Positions 47,761 through 61,140 of a stretch of DNA of 64,000 bases are shown here, one piece after another. The position numbers and the translations under genes are program-made. The DNA is from Arbacia lixula. Taxonomy: Eukaryota > Echinodermata > Echinoidea > Arbacioida > Arbaciidae. The notes under the pieces were generated by a model. The model searched no databases and had not been told where the DNA came from. It was given only the letters and a program-made list of their open reading frames with translations. The stretch lies in NCBI GenBank assembly GCA_963669155.1, contig OZ022597.1:56001-120000 (forward strand), written 5' to 3'. How positions within the stretch are numbered: the first letter of the stretch is position 1; each line of letters starts with the position of its first letter.

Positions 47761-48439
47761 ACTTTGGCGTTACAGTGCACACTTGAACAACAACACAGAA
47801 TTACTGTAAAATTGTCTGTTAATAGATTATTCAACATTTTCTTCATATGACACTAAAAATATCGATTTCAAATGAATTATTCTTCATACATTAACTCTTT
47901 TATAATTTCATGAGTATATTGTGTTTCTCATTTCCGTGCATGTTATAGCTGCTCATTTATGTTAAATAGATTGGTAATAAACTGGGTCTAGGTATGATAT
48001 TCACTATATTTCCTATTGGCATTATAACGTTTTAAAGGTATGTAATCAAATGATGTTAAAGAAGGGTGAATCTTAATTTTCAGCTTAATGGCTAAACACA
48101 GAAACTCAAAGGTATATGTGGGAAATTGTTTAGAAAAAAAAATTGTTATAAAAAAGTTATAATTTTGTGAGAATAATAATTAATAGCTCTGAATTCTACT
48201 TTCTACCCTTTTTGACAACTCTTACCATTCTACATTGGTCGGCAGTGGCAGGCAATATGCCTTCTACATCACGTTGCTTCATTGTATTACGTGTTAATGA
48301 TACTTTAGACACTTTTGAAAATTTATTAAAAATCAGTTTGAGCTCACATCAAACTCAAATTGACAAATCATAAAGTCAAGGGATGTTCATTTCTGTCATG
48401 TTTGTAGAGACAAGTTTTGTGATATTTTGTTGTTTTATT
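47761..48439. other. Non-coding stretch, nothing recognised
   Basis: AT-rich with no recognised feature. A short unrecognised ORF lies at 48167-48373. Confidence 0.4.
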
Positions 48440-48474
48440 ACGATAATCCTTGGAATGTTCACTAGGATTTTAGC

Positions 48475-48720
48475 TTTTGGACAAATTTCGATCTGAAAAT
48501 GTGTGTGTATCTGATAATGGATTCAGAACACAACATTGGCCATCGTAAATCATACGTGCCGATCCACAACTTCTTTTTTGCCAATAACATCATGCATTAT
48601 TAATGACGGTAGTTGCTAGTTGATTAACAGGTGTAATGCACAATTGTAATTGTTGTGTTCGGAATAATTTCATACACACACATGTTGAGGTCCAAATTTG
48701 TCCAAATGCCAAAATCTCAT
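48475..48720. repeat. Inverted pair of the dispersed 130-bp repeat
   Basis: The left arm has GGACAAATTTCGATCTGAAA and GAACACAACATTGGCCATCG. The right arm, reversed, has GGACAAATTTGGACCTCAAC and GAACACAACAATTACAATTG. ATTAATAATGCATGATG forms the turn. It is related to 34795-34925 and 38935-39065, here as a foldback. It is probably the intact form of the element. Confidence 0.65.
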
Positions 48721-48730
48721 TAAATATTTC

Positions 48731-50020
48731 AAGGATAATTACAACAAAAGTATTCGATGAAATGTCACAAAACGTGTCTTCAAAAAATGGCATGCCTTGA
48801 CTGTTTGATGTTTCGATATCAGCTTGATTTAGGTTTTTTTTGCACCTAGTCCTTGTGTACCATAAGGAAGCATACCAATACCTATGTATCACTTCTAACA
48901 TGTCTCTTTGTCGGGAAAGATTACAGGGATGGTGAATAAGATTTCTTAACATTGATAAATTAATTCTTTTCATCACACGTCTTCCCTATAAACTATTGCC
49001 GATGTGTTTTCCTTGTGTTTCTGTTGTTATTAAATTTAACTAATTCCATCTTCGGTTTTTTATACCTTTATACATATATTATATCGATAAATATATTATT
49101 TCAAATCACATTAACCATTCTGGCGCGATTTGACTAAAAGCTTTTTGCAAGTTGGTGTCGATAGACTACAACTCGTCGTTGTCAAGGTTACTACTGGCGT
49201 ACTTAATTTTAATCTCTTATCATTATACATGTGATATACCTCCCACGTGAACCTTAAACTCTAAAACCATCACGAGGGGATATAAATTCCCATTTATTTG
49301 AACCCACCAATCTCAAAAGAGCAACTACTGCACTGTAAGAGGGTCTCTTGGTAGTACATCAGGTCTGAACATATTTTTAAGCTTAAAACGCACTTTTATA
49401 CGCACATTTATAATTTATCTGTACGGTTTATTATGGGCACATATCGTTGAAGGAAACAATAAACTAAAATGCCACAGGCTAATCAGAACTTCACATCGTT
49501 TTGAACGGTAACTAAGATTCGACAGGGTATTACAGCGTATGACAACCACATAGTGTTTCAGAAAGTTTTACTGTTCTAATTGGCCGAATACGTGGTAAAT
49601 TAGTAAGGGTTCAAAGCATTCGTAATGGGAGGGTTAATTGTGATCAAAGACTGGAATCTTGAAAAATAGAGATACGTGTACTTGTAGACGTCGCATCGCA
49701 GTCTGTATCACAACCCAACGACGTCAGATGTGATAGACACAAATCCCTTAGAGCTACATTTTTCTGGCACGTGAAATACTACTAGACGTTGCAGCCTCTT
49801 GTGCAATATCCAGCGACGTTAGAAGTTATAAATCTGTCGAGGTAAGACTGGTTCCTAGGCCGCGTTCATCGGTAGATCGCATACTGACGCAAAGGTCAAT
49901 CCTAGACGTAAATAATTCAATTTGAGTCAGGCGCACCTGTACAAACCAAATTATCTTCTTTCATTCGAACACACGTATGATGCGGGTGCCTTAAACTAGC
50001 CCTCCTGTTCTGCTTTGAAT
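48731..50020. other. Non-coding stretch, nothing recognised
   Basis: AT-rich with scattered short ORFs. No gene or clear repeat. Confidence 0.4.
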
Positions 50021-50151
50021 ATATCCTGCCAAATCATTTTGCCCAGAACCTCTTGATAAAAAGTTATGCTTTTTTTGCTTGGGGGAGGGGGGGGGGGGGA
50101 GATTACTTGTTTGTTTTGTTTATATAATGCATGGTGTCACCCCCCCCCCCC
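50021..50151. repeat. Partial copy of the poly-G/C-ended element, with G and C runs
   Basis: CCTGCCAAATCATTTTGCCC, GATAAAAAGTTATGC and TTTTTGCTTGGGGGAGGGG match the right end of the 53955-54669 element. A run of 12 C follows at 50139-50151, then an (AC)n stretch. Only one end is recognisable. Confidence 0.6.
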
Positions 50152-51328
50152 TACACACACACACCCAGTACAGTCTATTCCCTTTAATACTAACATTGAA
50201 GATATTACAATGACGTTCATTTGGAGTCTCGACTTAAAACCAAGCATATTCATACTTTTAGTAGAAGTCCAAATGATTATCCGTACAAGGGAACACACTA
50301 TTTTGTATAATCGTCAGTCAATTTAATCTCGATACAAAGGCATATCTTTTAGTGCATGGGTATGTAGTATTTCACTGGTGTAATTAAAAGTGTGTCACGT
50401 CATATCTTCAAAGCACGTGAGCCTACTTTATTCTTCGCAAATATAGTTTATTCGGTTTCTTCCGCCGCTGAATGCGCAATGGCACTCTTGTTGTGTGATG
50501 ACCGACATAATATCCGGATAATCTTCGACCTTGCTCAGCGGGTTATCACTCTCGAGGTATCATTCCTCATAATGATCAGGCTGTGGACATGGTGGAGATA
50601 CGAGATCTGAATTCCATCCATATTCAACGGCCATTTTCACTCTCCGTTTGGGAGATTTAAAATGCGAGCCGGAGTAGCGTGGAATGGTCGTAATGGGCTT
50701 CTCACGACGCGTGCTCTATGTGAATAGGCGCGAAGCAGGGTTTGCCGCTGCCCTTTAAAAAGATGCGTTAACACGGAAACCATCTGCCGCTATCGCTTGC
50801 CACCGGCATTTTAACGCAAGAAAATAGCTCCATATACAGATGTTTAAACACCAAGACGGTGAGCTATTTTCCTAACACTTTATTTGATCAACAACTTGTC
50901 TGTAATTTTTCTGCATTTGAAGAAGCCGCCGCAGCATGCAAAGAGATTGTGACCGTAGAGTTAACTCAAGCGGGCAGGCCACAGATTGGTCTTGTTAATC
51001 ATGTAAAATAAGGTGAATGCACTCCACGTAGGGACGAAACGTGGCTCTTAGTTAAAATCCGAGTACTTACATGCGGAATGTGTACACCATGAACGGATAT
51101 GTTTGTAATGGTGTTGTTGTTCTGGATAAAATAGCCACACTGTGTGATTTTTTCTTTTCATTTACCGGGACATGTATTTTTAACATACGTTTAGAATTGC
51201 AAGTGTAAACTCGGATCTCTCCACACACTCACAGTCACATTTCTAGTACTTTTAAGCAGTAAGCACGGTGTGTGTTCATTCTGTCTTCTTCTGTAGCTAG
51301 TCTATTTGTTTTCTCTTTCTTTATTACC
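50152..51328. other. Non-coding stretch
   Basis: No gene recognised. The ORF at 50392-50610 is not recognisable. Confidence 0.4.
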
Positions 51329-51392
51329 CACACGCACCCGTAAACACACACACATACGCACACACACACACATATGCATTCACACACACAAC
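51329..51392. repeat. (CA)n microsatellite
   Basis: Interrupted CA dinucleotide run (ACACACACACATATGCATTC and neighbours). Confidence 0.9.
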
Positions 51393-51682
51393 CTTGGTCT
51401 CGTGTGTATGCAGACGTCAGAGACACAGCATCAATGCTGCAGTGAGAACCACCCCTATGTTTGTGTTGTTGGTAGTGCCAAACGTGTGTACCGAACGCAC
51501 GGTAACAGGTAGAACTCGATACAAAGTATGGTCAGAAATCTAAATTTTTTCACGTCTGAAACGTATACCGAAGTGGATATAATGCCAAGTAAGGGTATTC
51601 CAGGTGAAACGACTTAAATTATGATCAAATTCGTATAGAATGACGGCAGGACTTTACGATCGTCGTATCACAGCTACACATT

Positions 51683-51796
51683 CAAATGACAATGACATTG
51701 ACAATAACAATGACAATTTATTGATCCCATGTCACCTTTTCAGGTATTGGGGACAATGACAATGACTATGGCAATGAAAATGACAATTTATATACA
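51683..51796. repeat. (TGACAA)n imperfect repeat, two clusters
   Basis: AATGACAATGACATTGACAA and ACAATGACAATGACTATGGC flank a 40-bp unique piece; each cluster ends in GACAATTTAT. It may be the tail of a lost transposon, but nothing confirms this. Confidence 0.7.
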
Positions 51797-53589
51797 GAAA
51801 ATAAATCATGATATCAATTCAAGTATACGCTTGCAGAGAATGATAAACAAGGAAGTGATTGTAAGCTCATCGCATAAGCGTACTATAAAAGAATCATATC
51901 GAGAAAAAAGTAACAAACTAACGTTTTAAAAGAAGAAAAAAAATGTAAGAAAAAGAGGAGAGAAGAAAATAAATATACATAATATAAATATTTAGGCACA
52001 AGTAAAGTTATGTGCGACTATAAAAACAAATTTTTGAAAATGATTTAACTTTAACAAAAATAAAACAATTATATCAACAGCACACACGTATATAGTCAAA
52101 CATTGTTATTAATACACATAAATAAGCTTTATCAAAATGTACAGTTATTCAAATATATTCAGTGTTTTCAAAACAAATGCACGAGATTTTAGCGCACTTT
52201 ACAATTGGAAGAATTAAAAAGCTGCTCCATTTTGTATGTTTTTTTTAACTATCTGCTAAGTAATGACTTTCTTTCGCCTGCAAAAGAGGGGCATTCAAAT
52301 AGATATTGAAATTAGACCCATACTGATTGAAGAGTGCACAGTTTACAAAACCTCATATTCCTTTGAGTTATAGAATATCTCCCAAAGACAATCGGTAAGT
52401 GGTAATCAGTTTTGGCATCAGAATTTTCAAATATGGTTGACGACAAACACTTGGAGCGTATATCCGAAGACGGTGTTCTACAGAATTCTTAACCCGTTCA
52501 CGACTAGTAAACTTGCATGTGTCCCACAAATTGCTCACACCGAGGTTGTCAAGTGACACTTGCATCTTCTTTAACCAGGGACATTGGTATATGCTTTGAT
52601 CCTACAGTACCTTTAATATCAAGTATAATCATGGAAAACGCACGCATTGTAAGGCGCGCATTGACAAACTTTATTACGTCACAAGCTCCAGCCAAATTTC
52701 ACCTAGGACGCACAGCGAGAGTTGCGTCAATAGAACATGCGACAAAGTTGCTCATATGGGAGTGGAGAAACCTTTAAAAAGTCCCAATAAGATTGGCATT
52801 ACCACATGCCATAGCGGCGAACCGTTTCCATTTATATGTATCATAAACGCATTTTGTTTTGACGCCGCGACGAGGCAAGCTAATTTGTCCACGATAGTGC
52901 GTGCACAAAAACAGCAGCTTTGTCAGAGGGTAGAACCTATGTGATGGGACCAATAATGTTGATATTAGTGGCAGTAGCAAAACCACTTTTGGAAGGTAAT
53001 CTTAGACTACATTTAATAGTGCGGCACACACTTTGATAGAGATTATCATGATTATGGTAGTGTGTCGAAACAATCCCATCTCCCCGTTTAAAGTTAGTTT
53101 TAGCCTTTTCCTTTTCAATAGCAGCAGCTTGCTGGTCGTGGTCACCTACTACATGTAAGTAATTCTTACTGCGTTCTTGCTATTACGCCCTCCCTGCTGT
53201 TTTACATGTTGTTCCAGATCTTCTTCATCCTCTTCTGTCCACCCCCCCCTCCCCACCCCCCCCCCCCCTAATCCCACTAATTCTCATTCCTCGTTGCTCT
53301 TACCTTCTCGCTTCTTAGGCTCTTTTCTTAGAGGTAATGTATATCAGGAGTAATAACCACAGCCCGTAACCATGGTAGCACCGCTCTGCTGTCATTACCG
53401 AGGTATGGATTTTGTTTCATTACAATAATCTTATCATGTTTCGATAACTCCTTCCTGCTAGCCCCAAATTCACATCACAATGAGACCCATAGTCTTGGCA
53501 AAGCTTCTCTGTCATTTACGGTCAACTCGAAGCGGTCCGACTTAAGCCAGCGACGGCGGCATGTCACTTACGGTGTACATCATTAAATA
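51797..53589. other. Non-coding stretch
   Basis: No gene recognised. C runs interrupted by T and A lie at 53240-53270. Short ORFs at 52517-52986 occur on both strands and are unrecognised. Confidence 0.4.
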
Positions 53590-53925
53590 CACAGAATTAG
53601 TCGTTTGTTACGGTATGAATACCAAGTATTATAGTAAAACTGATTCTGTCATCTCTTACACTATGAAGACCAAATATTAGCGTTAAACTGATTCTGTCGA
53701 TTGTTACATTTTAAATATCAAGTATTAGTGTTAAACTGATTCTGTCATTTGTTACACTATGAAGACCACATATTAGCGTTAAACTGATTCTGTCATTTGT
53801 TACATTGTGAATACCAAGTATTAGTGGTGAATGGATTCTGTCGTTTCTTACATTATAAATACCAAGTATTAGTGTTAAACTGGTCCTGTTGTTTGTTACA
53901 TTATAAGCAGTACTGTGATAATCTA
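53590..53925. repeat. 48-bp minisatellite, about seven copies
   Basis: ACTGATTCTGTC recurs every 48 bp, followed by a variable TTGTTACATTNTGAATACC and AAGTATTAGTGTTAA. Because 48 is divisible by three, one minus-strand frame stays open for 78 codons with a 16-residue repeat; this is a by-product. Confidence 0.9.
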
Positions 53926-53954
53926 AACACAGCAAAAAAAAAAACAAGTTAGTT

Positions 53955-54669
53955 CCCCCTCCCTACGCAAAAAGGCATAACTTTTTATCGAATATGTTTT
54001 GGGCAAATTAACTTGGCAGGATTGTTTCTTAACTTCTTGACTAACTTCTGTATGAAAATCACATTATTCCAATCAGTCACGCATGAGTGGTAAAAATACA
54101 AAAACGTTACTTTTCAAAAGTCACAAGGGTAACTGTTCCTGCCGTTTTAACAATACATTTTGGCATTTTTCGTGCATTTTTTAAAGTGTTTTCACTCAAC
54201 CATGACACGAACATGACTTATTATGCTTACATAACAGATCATGTTACATCTTTGTCAAAATATCCAGAGTTTTATTTTTTCATCAAAATAAACGGTTTTT
54301 AAAAGTTTCAAACTCAATAGGGGTGAGTATTTGTTAAACCGTGCTCACTCAACCAGAACAATGAGTTTAGTGCCGGGATACGTACTCGTGAATGGAGAGA
54401 TGGATGATAAACATTAAAATTACATAAATTATGCACAAGAAATGGAATCCATCAAAAGTTCATGTGACAAAATCCCAAAATTACCCTTGTGACTATTGAA
54501 ATGTGATATTTTTGCCTTTAAAATGTGCCCACTCGTGCATGCCTAACTGGATTAATGCGATTTTCACACAGAAGTTAGTCAATAAGTTAAGAAAAAATCC
54601 TGTCAAAATTTTCAGCCTAAAACTCTTCGATAAGATGTTAATCCATTTTGCTTAGGGGGGGGGGGGGGG
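53955..54669. mobile_element. Foldback element with poly-C/poly-G termini
   Basis: The left arm starts CCCCCTCCCTACGCAAAAAG and includes TAACTTCTTGACTAACTTCT and GTATGAAAATCACATTATTC. The right arm, reversed, starts with a C run then CTAAGCAAAATGG and includes TAACTTATTGACTAACTTCT and GTGTGAAAATCGCATTAATC. Arms are about 190 bp with moderate divergence. The interior has no gene. It is followed after 60 bp by the 55-bp satellite. Confidence 0.8.
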
Positions 54670-54730
54670 CTTACTTTTTTGTTTGTGCTTTTTTTTGTAC
54701 TCTTTTTGTAGTCACAACATAGCACAATCA

Positions 54731-57700
54731 CATTTTCAGCGTGGTTATCGTCGGCCTTTGGGCAACCTTCTCATCTATATAGACACATTTTCAGCGTGGT
54801 TATCGTCGGCCTTTGGGCAACCTTCTCATCTATATAGACACATTTTTAGAGTGGTTATCGTCGGCCTTTGGGCAACCTTCTCATCTATATAGACACATTT
54901 TCAGAGTGGTTATCGTCGGCCTTTGGGCAACCTTCTCATCTATATAGACACATTTTCAGAGTGGTTATCGTCGGCCTTTGGGCAACCTTCTCATCTATAT
55001 AGACACATTTTCAGAGTGGTTATCGTCGGCCTTTGGGCAACCTTCTCATCTATATAGACACATTTTCAGAGTGGTTATCGTCGGCCTTTGGGCAACCTTC
55101 TCATCTATATAGACACATTTTCAGAGTGGTTATCGTCGGCCTTTGGGCAACCTTCTCATCTATATAGACACATTTTCAGAGTGGTTATCGTCGGCCTTTG
55201 GGCAACCTTCTCATCTATATAGACACATTTTCAGAGTGGTTATCGTCGGCCTTTGGGCAACCTTCTCATCTATATAGACACATTTTCAGAGTGGTTATCG
55301 TCGGCCTTTGGGCAACCTTCTCATCTATATAGACACATTTTCAGCGTGGTTATCGTCGGCCTTTGGGCAACCTTCTCATCTATATAGACACATTTTCAGA
55401 GTGGTTATCGTCGGCCTTTGGGCAACCTTCTCATCTATATAGACACATTTTCAGAGTGGTTATCGTCGGCCTTTGGGCAACCTTCTCATCTATATAGACA
55501 CATTTTCAGCGTGGTTATCGTCGGCCTTTGGGCAACCTTCTCATCTATATAGACACATTTTTAGAGTGGTTATCGTCGGCCTTTGGGCAACCTTCTCATC
55601 TATATAGACACATTTTCAGAGTGGTTATCGTCGGCCTTTGGGCAACCTTCTCATCTATATAGACACATTTTCAGAGTGGTTATCGTCGGCCTTTGGGCAA
55701 CCTTCTCATCTATATAGACACATTTTCAGAGTGGTTATCGTCGGCCTTTGGGCAACCTTCTCATCTATATAGACACATTTTCAGAGTGGTTATCGTCGGC
55801 CTTTGGGCAACCTTCTCATCTATATAGACACATTTTCAGAGTGGTTATCGTCGGCCTTTGGGCAACCTTCTCATCTATATAGACACATTTTCAGAGTGGT
55901 TATCGTCGGCCTTTGGGCAACCTTCTCATCTATATAGACACATTTTCAGAGTGGTTATCGTCGGCCTTTGGGCAACCTTCTCATCTATATAGACACATTT
56001 TCAGAGTGGTTATCGTCGGCCTTTGGGCAACCTTCTCATCTATATAGACACATTTTCAGCGTGGTTATCGTCGGCCTTTGGGCAACCTTCTCATCTATAT
56101 AGACACATTTTCAGAGTGGTTATCGTCGGCCTTTGGGCAACCTTCTCATCTATATAGACACATTTTCAGAGTGGTTATCGTCGGCCTTTGGGCAACCTTC
56201 TCATCTATATAGACACATTTTCAGAGTGGTTATCGTCGGCCTTTGGGCAACCTTCTCATCTATATAGACACATTTTCAGAGTGGTTATCGTCGGCCTTTG
56301 GGCAACCTTCTCATCTATATAGACACATTTTCAGAGTGGTTATCGTCGGCCTTTGGGCAACCTTCTCATCTATATAGACACATTTTCAGAGTGGTTATCG
56401 TCGGCCTTTGGGCAACCTTCTCATCTATATAGACACATTTTCAGAGTGGTTATCGTCGGCCTTTGGGCAACCTTCTCATCTATATAGACACATTTTCAGA
56501 GTGGTTATCGTCGGCCTTTGGGCAACCTTCTCATCTATATAGACACATTTTCAGAGTGGTTATCGTCGGCCTTTGGGCAACCTTCTCATCTATATAGACA
56601 CATTTTCAGAGTGGTTATCGTCGGCCTTTGGGCAACCTTCTCATCTATATAGACACATTTTCAGAGTGGTTATCGTCGGCCTTTGGGCAACCTTCTCATC
56701 TATATAGACACATTTTCAGCGTGGTTATCGTCGGCCTTTGGGCAACCTTCTCATCTATATAGACACATTTTCAGAGTGGTTATCGTCGGCCTTTGGGCAA
56801 CCTTCTCATCTATATAGACACATTTTCAGAGTGGTTATCGTCGGCCTTTGGGCAACCTTCTCATCTATATAGACACATTTTCAGAGTGGTTATCGTCGGC
56901 CTTTGGGCAACCTTCTCATCTATATAGACACATTTTCAGAGTGGTTATCGTCGGCCTTTGGGCAACCTTCTCATCTATATAGACACATTTTCAGAGTGGT
57001 TATCGTCGGCCTTTGGGCAACCTTCTCATCTATATAGACACATTTTCAGAGTGGTTATCGTCGGCCTTTGGGCAACCTTCTCATCTATATAGACACATTT
57101 TCAGAGTGGTTATCGTCGGCCTTTGGGCAACCTTCTCATCTATATAGACACATTTTCAGAGTGGTTATCGTCGGCCTTTGGGCAACCTTCTCATCTATAT
57201 AGACACATTTTCAGAGTGGTTATCGTCGGCCTTTGGGCAACCTTCTCATCTATATAGACACATTTTCAGAGTGGTTATCGTCGGCCTTTGGGCAACCTTC
57301 TCATCTATATAGACACATTTTCAGAGTGGTTATCGTCGGCCTTTGGGCAACCTTCTCATCTATATAGACACATTTTCAGAGTGGTTATCGTCGGCCTTTG
57401 GGCAACCTTCTCATCTATATAGACACATTTTCAGAGTGGTTACCGTCGGCCTTTGGGCAACCTTCTCATCTATATAGACACATTTTCAGAGTGGTTATCG
57501 TCGGCCTTTGGGCAACCTTCTCATCTATATAGACACATTTTCAGAGTGGTTATCGTCGGCCTTTGGGCAACCTTCTCATCTATATAGACACATTTTCAGA
57601 GTGGTTATCGTCGGCCTTTGGGCAACCTTCTCATCTATATAGACACATTTTCAGAGTGGTTATCGTCGGCCTTTGGGCAACCTTCTCATCTATATAGACA

Positions 57701-60395
57701 CATTTTCAGAGTGGTTATCGTCGGCCTTTGGGCAACCTTCTCATCTATATAGACACATTTTCAGAGTGGTTATCGTCGGCCTTTGGGCAACCTTCTCATC
57801 TATATAGACACATTTTCAGAGTGGTTATCGTCGGCCTTTGGGCAACCTTCTCATCTATATAGACACATTTTCAGAGTGGTTATCGTCGGCCTTTGGGCAA
57901 CCTTCTCATCTATATAGACACATTTTCAGAGTGGTTATCGTCGGCCTTTGGGCAACCTTCTCATCTATATAGACACATTTTCAGAGTGGTTATCGTCGGC
58001 CTTTGGGCAACCTTCTCATCTATATAGACACATTTTCAGCGTGGTTATCGTCGGCCTTTGGGCAACCTTCTCATCTATATCGACACATTTTCAGAGTGGT
58101 TATCGTCGGCCTTTGGGCAACCTTCTCATCTATATAGACACATTTTCAGCGTGGTTATCGTCGGCCTTTGGGCAACCTTCTCATCTATATAGACACATTT
58201 TCAGAGTGGTTATCGTCGGCCTTTGGGCAACCTTCTCATCTATATAGACACATTTTCAGAGTGGTTATCGTCGGCCTTTGGGCAACCTTCTCATCTATAT
58301 AGACACATTTTCAGAGTGGTTATCGTCGGCCTTTGGGCAACCTTCTCATCTATATAGACACATTTTCAGCGTGGTTATCGTCGGCCTTTGGGCAACCTTC
58401 TCATCTATATAGACACATTTTCAGAGTGGTTATCGTCGGCCTTTGGGCAACCTTCTCATCTATATAGACACATTTTCAGAGTGGTTATCGTCGGCCTTTG
58501 GGCAACCTTCTCATCTATATAGACACATTTTCAGCGTGGTTATCGTCGGCCTTTGGGCAACCTTCTCATCTATATAGACACATTTTCAGCGTGGTTATCG
58601 TCGGCCTTTGGGCAACCTTCTCATCTATATAGACACATTTTCAGCGTGGTTATCGTCGGCCTTTGGGCAACCTTCTCATCTATATAGACACATTTTCAGA
58701 GTGGTTATCGTCGGCCTTTGGGCAACCTTCTCATCTATATAGACACATTTTCAGAGTGGTTATCGTCGGCCTTTGGGCAACCTTCTCATCTATATAGACA
58801 CATTTTCAGAGTGGTTATCGTCGGCCTTTGGGCAACCTTCTCATCTATATAGACACATTTTCAGAGTGGTTATCGTCGGCCTTTGGGCAACCTTCTCATC
58901 TATATAGACACATTTTCAGAGTGGTTATCGTCGGCCTTTGGGCAACCTTCTCATCTATATAGACACATTTTCAGAGTGGTTATCGTCGGCCTTTGGGCAA
59001 CCTTCTCATCTATATAGACACATTTTCAGAGTGGTTATCGTCGGCCTTTGGGCAACCTTCTCATCTATATAGACACATTTTCAGCGTGGTTATCGTCGGC
59101 CTTTGGGCAACCTTCTCATCTATATAGACACATTTTCAGCGTGGTTATCGTCGGCCTTTGGGCAACCTTCTCATCTATATAGACACATTTTCAGAGTGGT
59201 TATCGTCGGCCTTTGGGCAACCTTCTCATCTATATAGACACATTTTCAGAGTGGTTATCGTCGGCCTTTGGGCAACCTTCTCATCTATATAGACACATTT
59301 TCAGAGTGGTTATCGTCGGCCTTTGGGCAACCTTCTCATCTATATAGACACATTTTCAGCGTGGTTATCGTCGGCCTTTGGGCAACCTTCTCATCTATAT
59401 AGACACATTTTCAGAGTGGTTATCGTCGGCCTTTGGGCAACCTTCTCATCTATATAGACACATTTTCAGAGTGGTTATCGTCGGCCTTTGGGCAACCTTC
59501 TCATCTATATAGACACATTTTCAGAGTGGTTATCGTCGGCCTTTGGGCAACCTTCTCATCTATATAGACACATTTTCAGAGTGGTTATCGTCGGCCTTTG
59601 GGCAACCTTCTCATCTATATAGACACATTTTCAGCGTGGTTATCGTCGGCCTTTGGGCAACCTTCTCATCTATATAGACACATTTTCAGAGTGGTTATCG
59701 TCGGCCTTTGGGCAACCTTCTCATCTATATAGACACATTTTCAGCGTGGTTATCGTCGGCCTTTGGGCAACCTTCTCATCTATATAGACACATTTTCAGA
59801 GTGGTTATCGTCGGCCTTTGGGCAACCTTCTCATCTATATAGACACATTTTCAGAGTGGTTATCGTCGGCCTTTGGGCAACCTTCTCATCTATATAGACA
59901 CATTTTCAGAGTGGTTATCGTCGGCCTTTGGGCAACCTTCTCATCTATATAGACACATTTTCAGAGTGGTTATCGTCGGCCTTTGGGCAACCTTCTCATC
60001 TATATAGACACATTTTCAGAGTGGTTATCGTCGGCCTTTGGGCAACCTTCTCATCTATATAGACACATTTTCAGAGTGGTTATCGTCGGCCTTTGGGCAA
60101 CCTTCTCATCTATATAGACACATTTTCAGAGTGGTTATCGTCGGCCTTTGGGCAACCTTCTCATCTATATAGACACATTTTCAGCGTGGTTATCGTCGGC
60201 CTTTGGGCAACCTTCTCATCTATATAGACACATTTTCAGCGTGGTTATCGTCGGCCTTTGGGCAACCTTCTCATCTATATAGACACATTTTCAGCGTGGT
60301 TATCGTCGGCCTTTGGGCAACCTTCTCATCTATATAGACACATTTTTAGCGTGGTTATCGTCGGCCTTTGGGCAACCTTCTCATCTGTATAGAAA
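54731..60395. repeat. 55-bp satellite array, 103 copies
   Basis: The unit runs CATTTTCAGAGTGGTTATCG, TCGGCCTTTGGGCAACCTTC, TCATCTATATAGACA. It repeats on an exact 55-bp grid from 54731 to the last unit at 60341, with no indels seen. By reading, the tenth base is C instead of A in 21 units (indices 0, 1, 11, 14, 24, 36, 60, 62, 66, 69-71, 79, 80, 84, 89, 91, 99-102). Rare changes are CATTTTTAG in units 2, 15 and 102, ACCGTC near 57440 and TATCGACA near 58080. A TAG in the unit stops reading frames every three units, so it does not encode a long protein. The final unit decays into GTATAGAAAAAA. Confidence 0.98.
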
Positions 60396-61140
60396 AAATG
60401 ATAAAGGACGAGCATGTAAAAGACACGATAAGTGCTTGAAGTTCAAGTTACTTGATTGAATAATTCATCTACGACGCATTCATTAAGCTAAACGTAAGAT
60501 GTTGCTACCACGCGCGTTCTAGTTTTTGACCAACCCTTTCTGCTAGCTAGCGCCTTTCTGTCGACGAATTATCATGCTGATCATAACATATATTTTTCAT
60601 ACCGGTAAGAGCTGCCCCCAAGGCATAGGAACAGAGCGGTTCGATACCAAGTTGGATGTTCACACAACATTGATATCAACTAAAGAAAGGTGTTACAGTT
60701 TCAAATGAAAAAAATGATTTCACAAATAGGTGCAATATTAAACTAGGTTTATTCATCATTTTCCACAATCTATACTTTGGTGGCTAGTTTAGTGTACAAC
60801 ATTATTCACAGATTCTGATTTTAAAGAAGCGGTGATATGTTGAACTTTTTCATATTTTTCCCGGTCTATGTATTATATTTGTATTTACCTTGTAGTGTCC
60901 AACCCCACTACCAGATGTGGATTCAGCAAAGCAATTCAATATTCAGCCATTGTATTCAACTACTAGCCCAGTCTTTGACCTTAATGTTAAAGGCTGTATT
61001 TATTGTCTTACCCCATCACCAGATATAATATGTAGATCTTGGGCAGTTGAATTGGTGTTAATGATATAACACCAGGATGTTGGCATTGTACGAAGCTATC
61101 TCATTGACCTCGTATTGTGCGTACATAGGCTTCAGTGGTA
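60396..61140. other. Spacer between the 55-bp and 20-bp arrays
   Basis: AT-rich non-coding DNA with one unrecognised 63-codon ORF at 60837-61028. No remnant of either satellite unit was seen. Confidence 0.5.
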
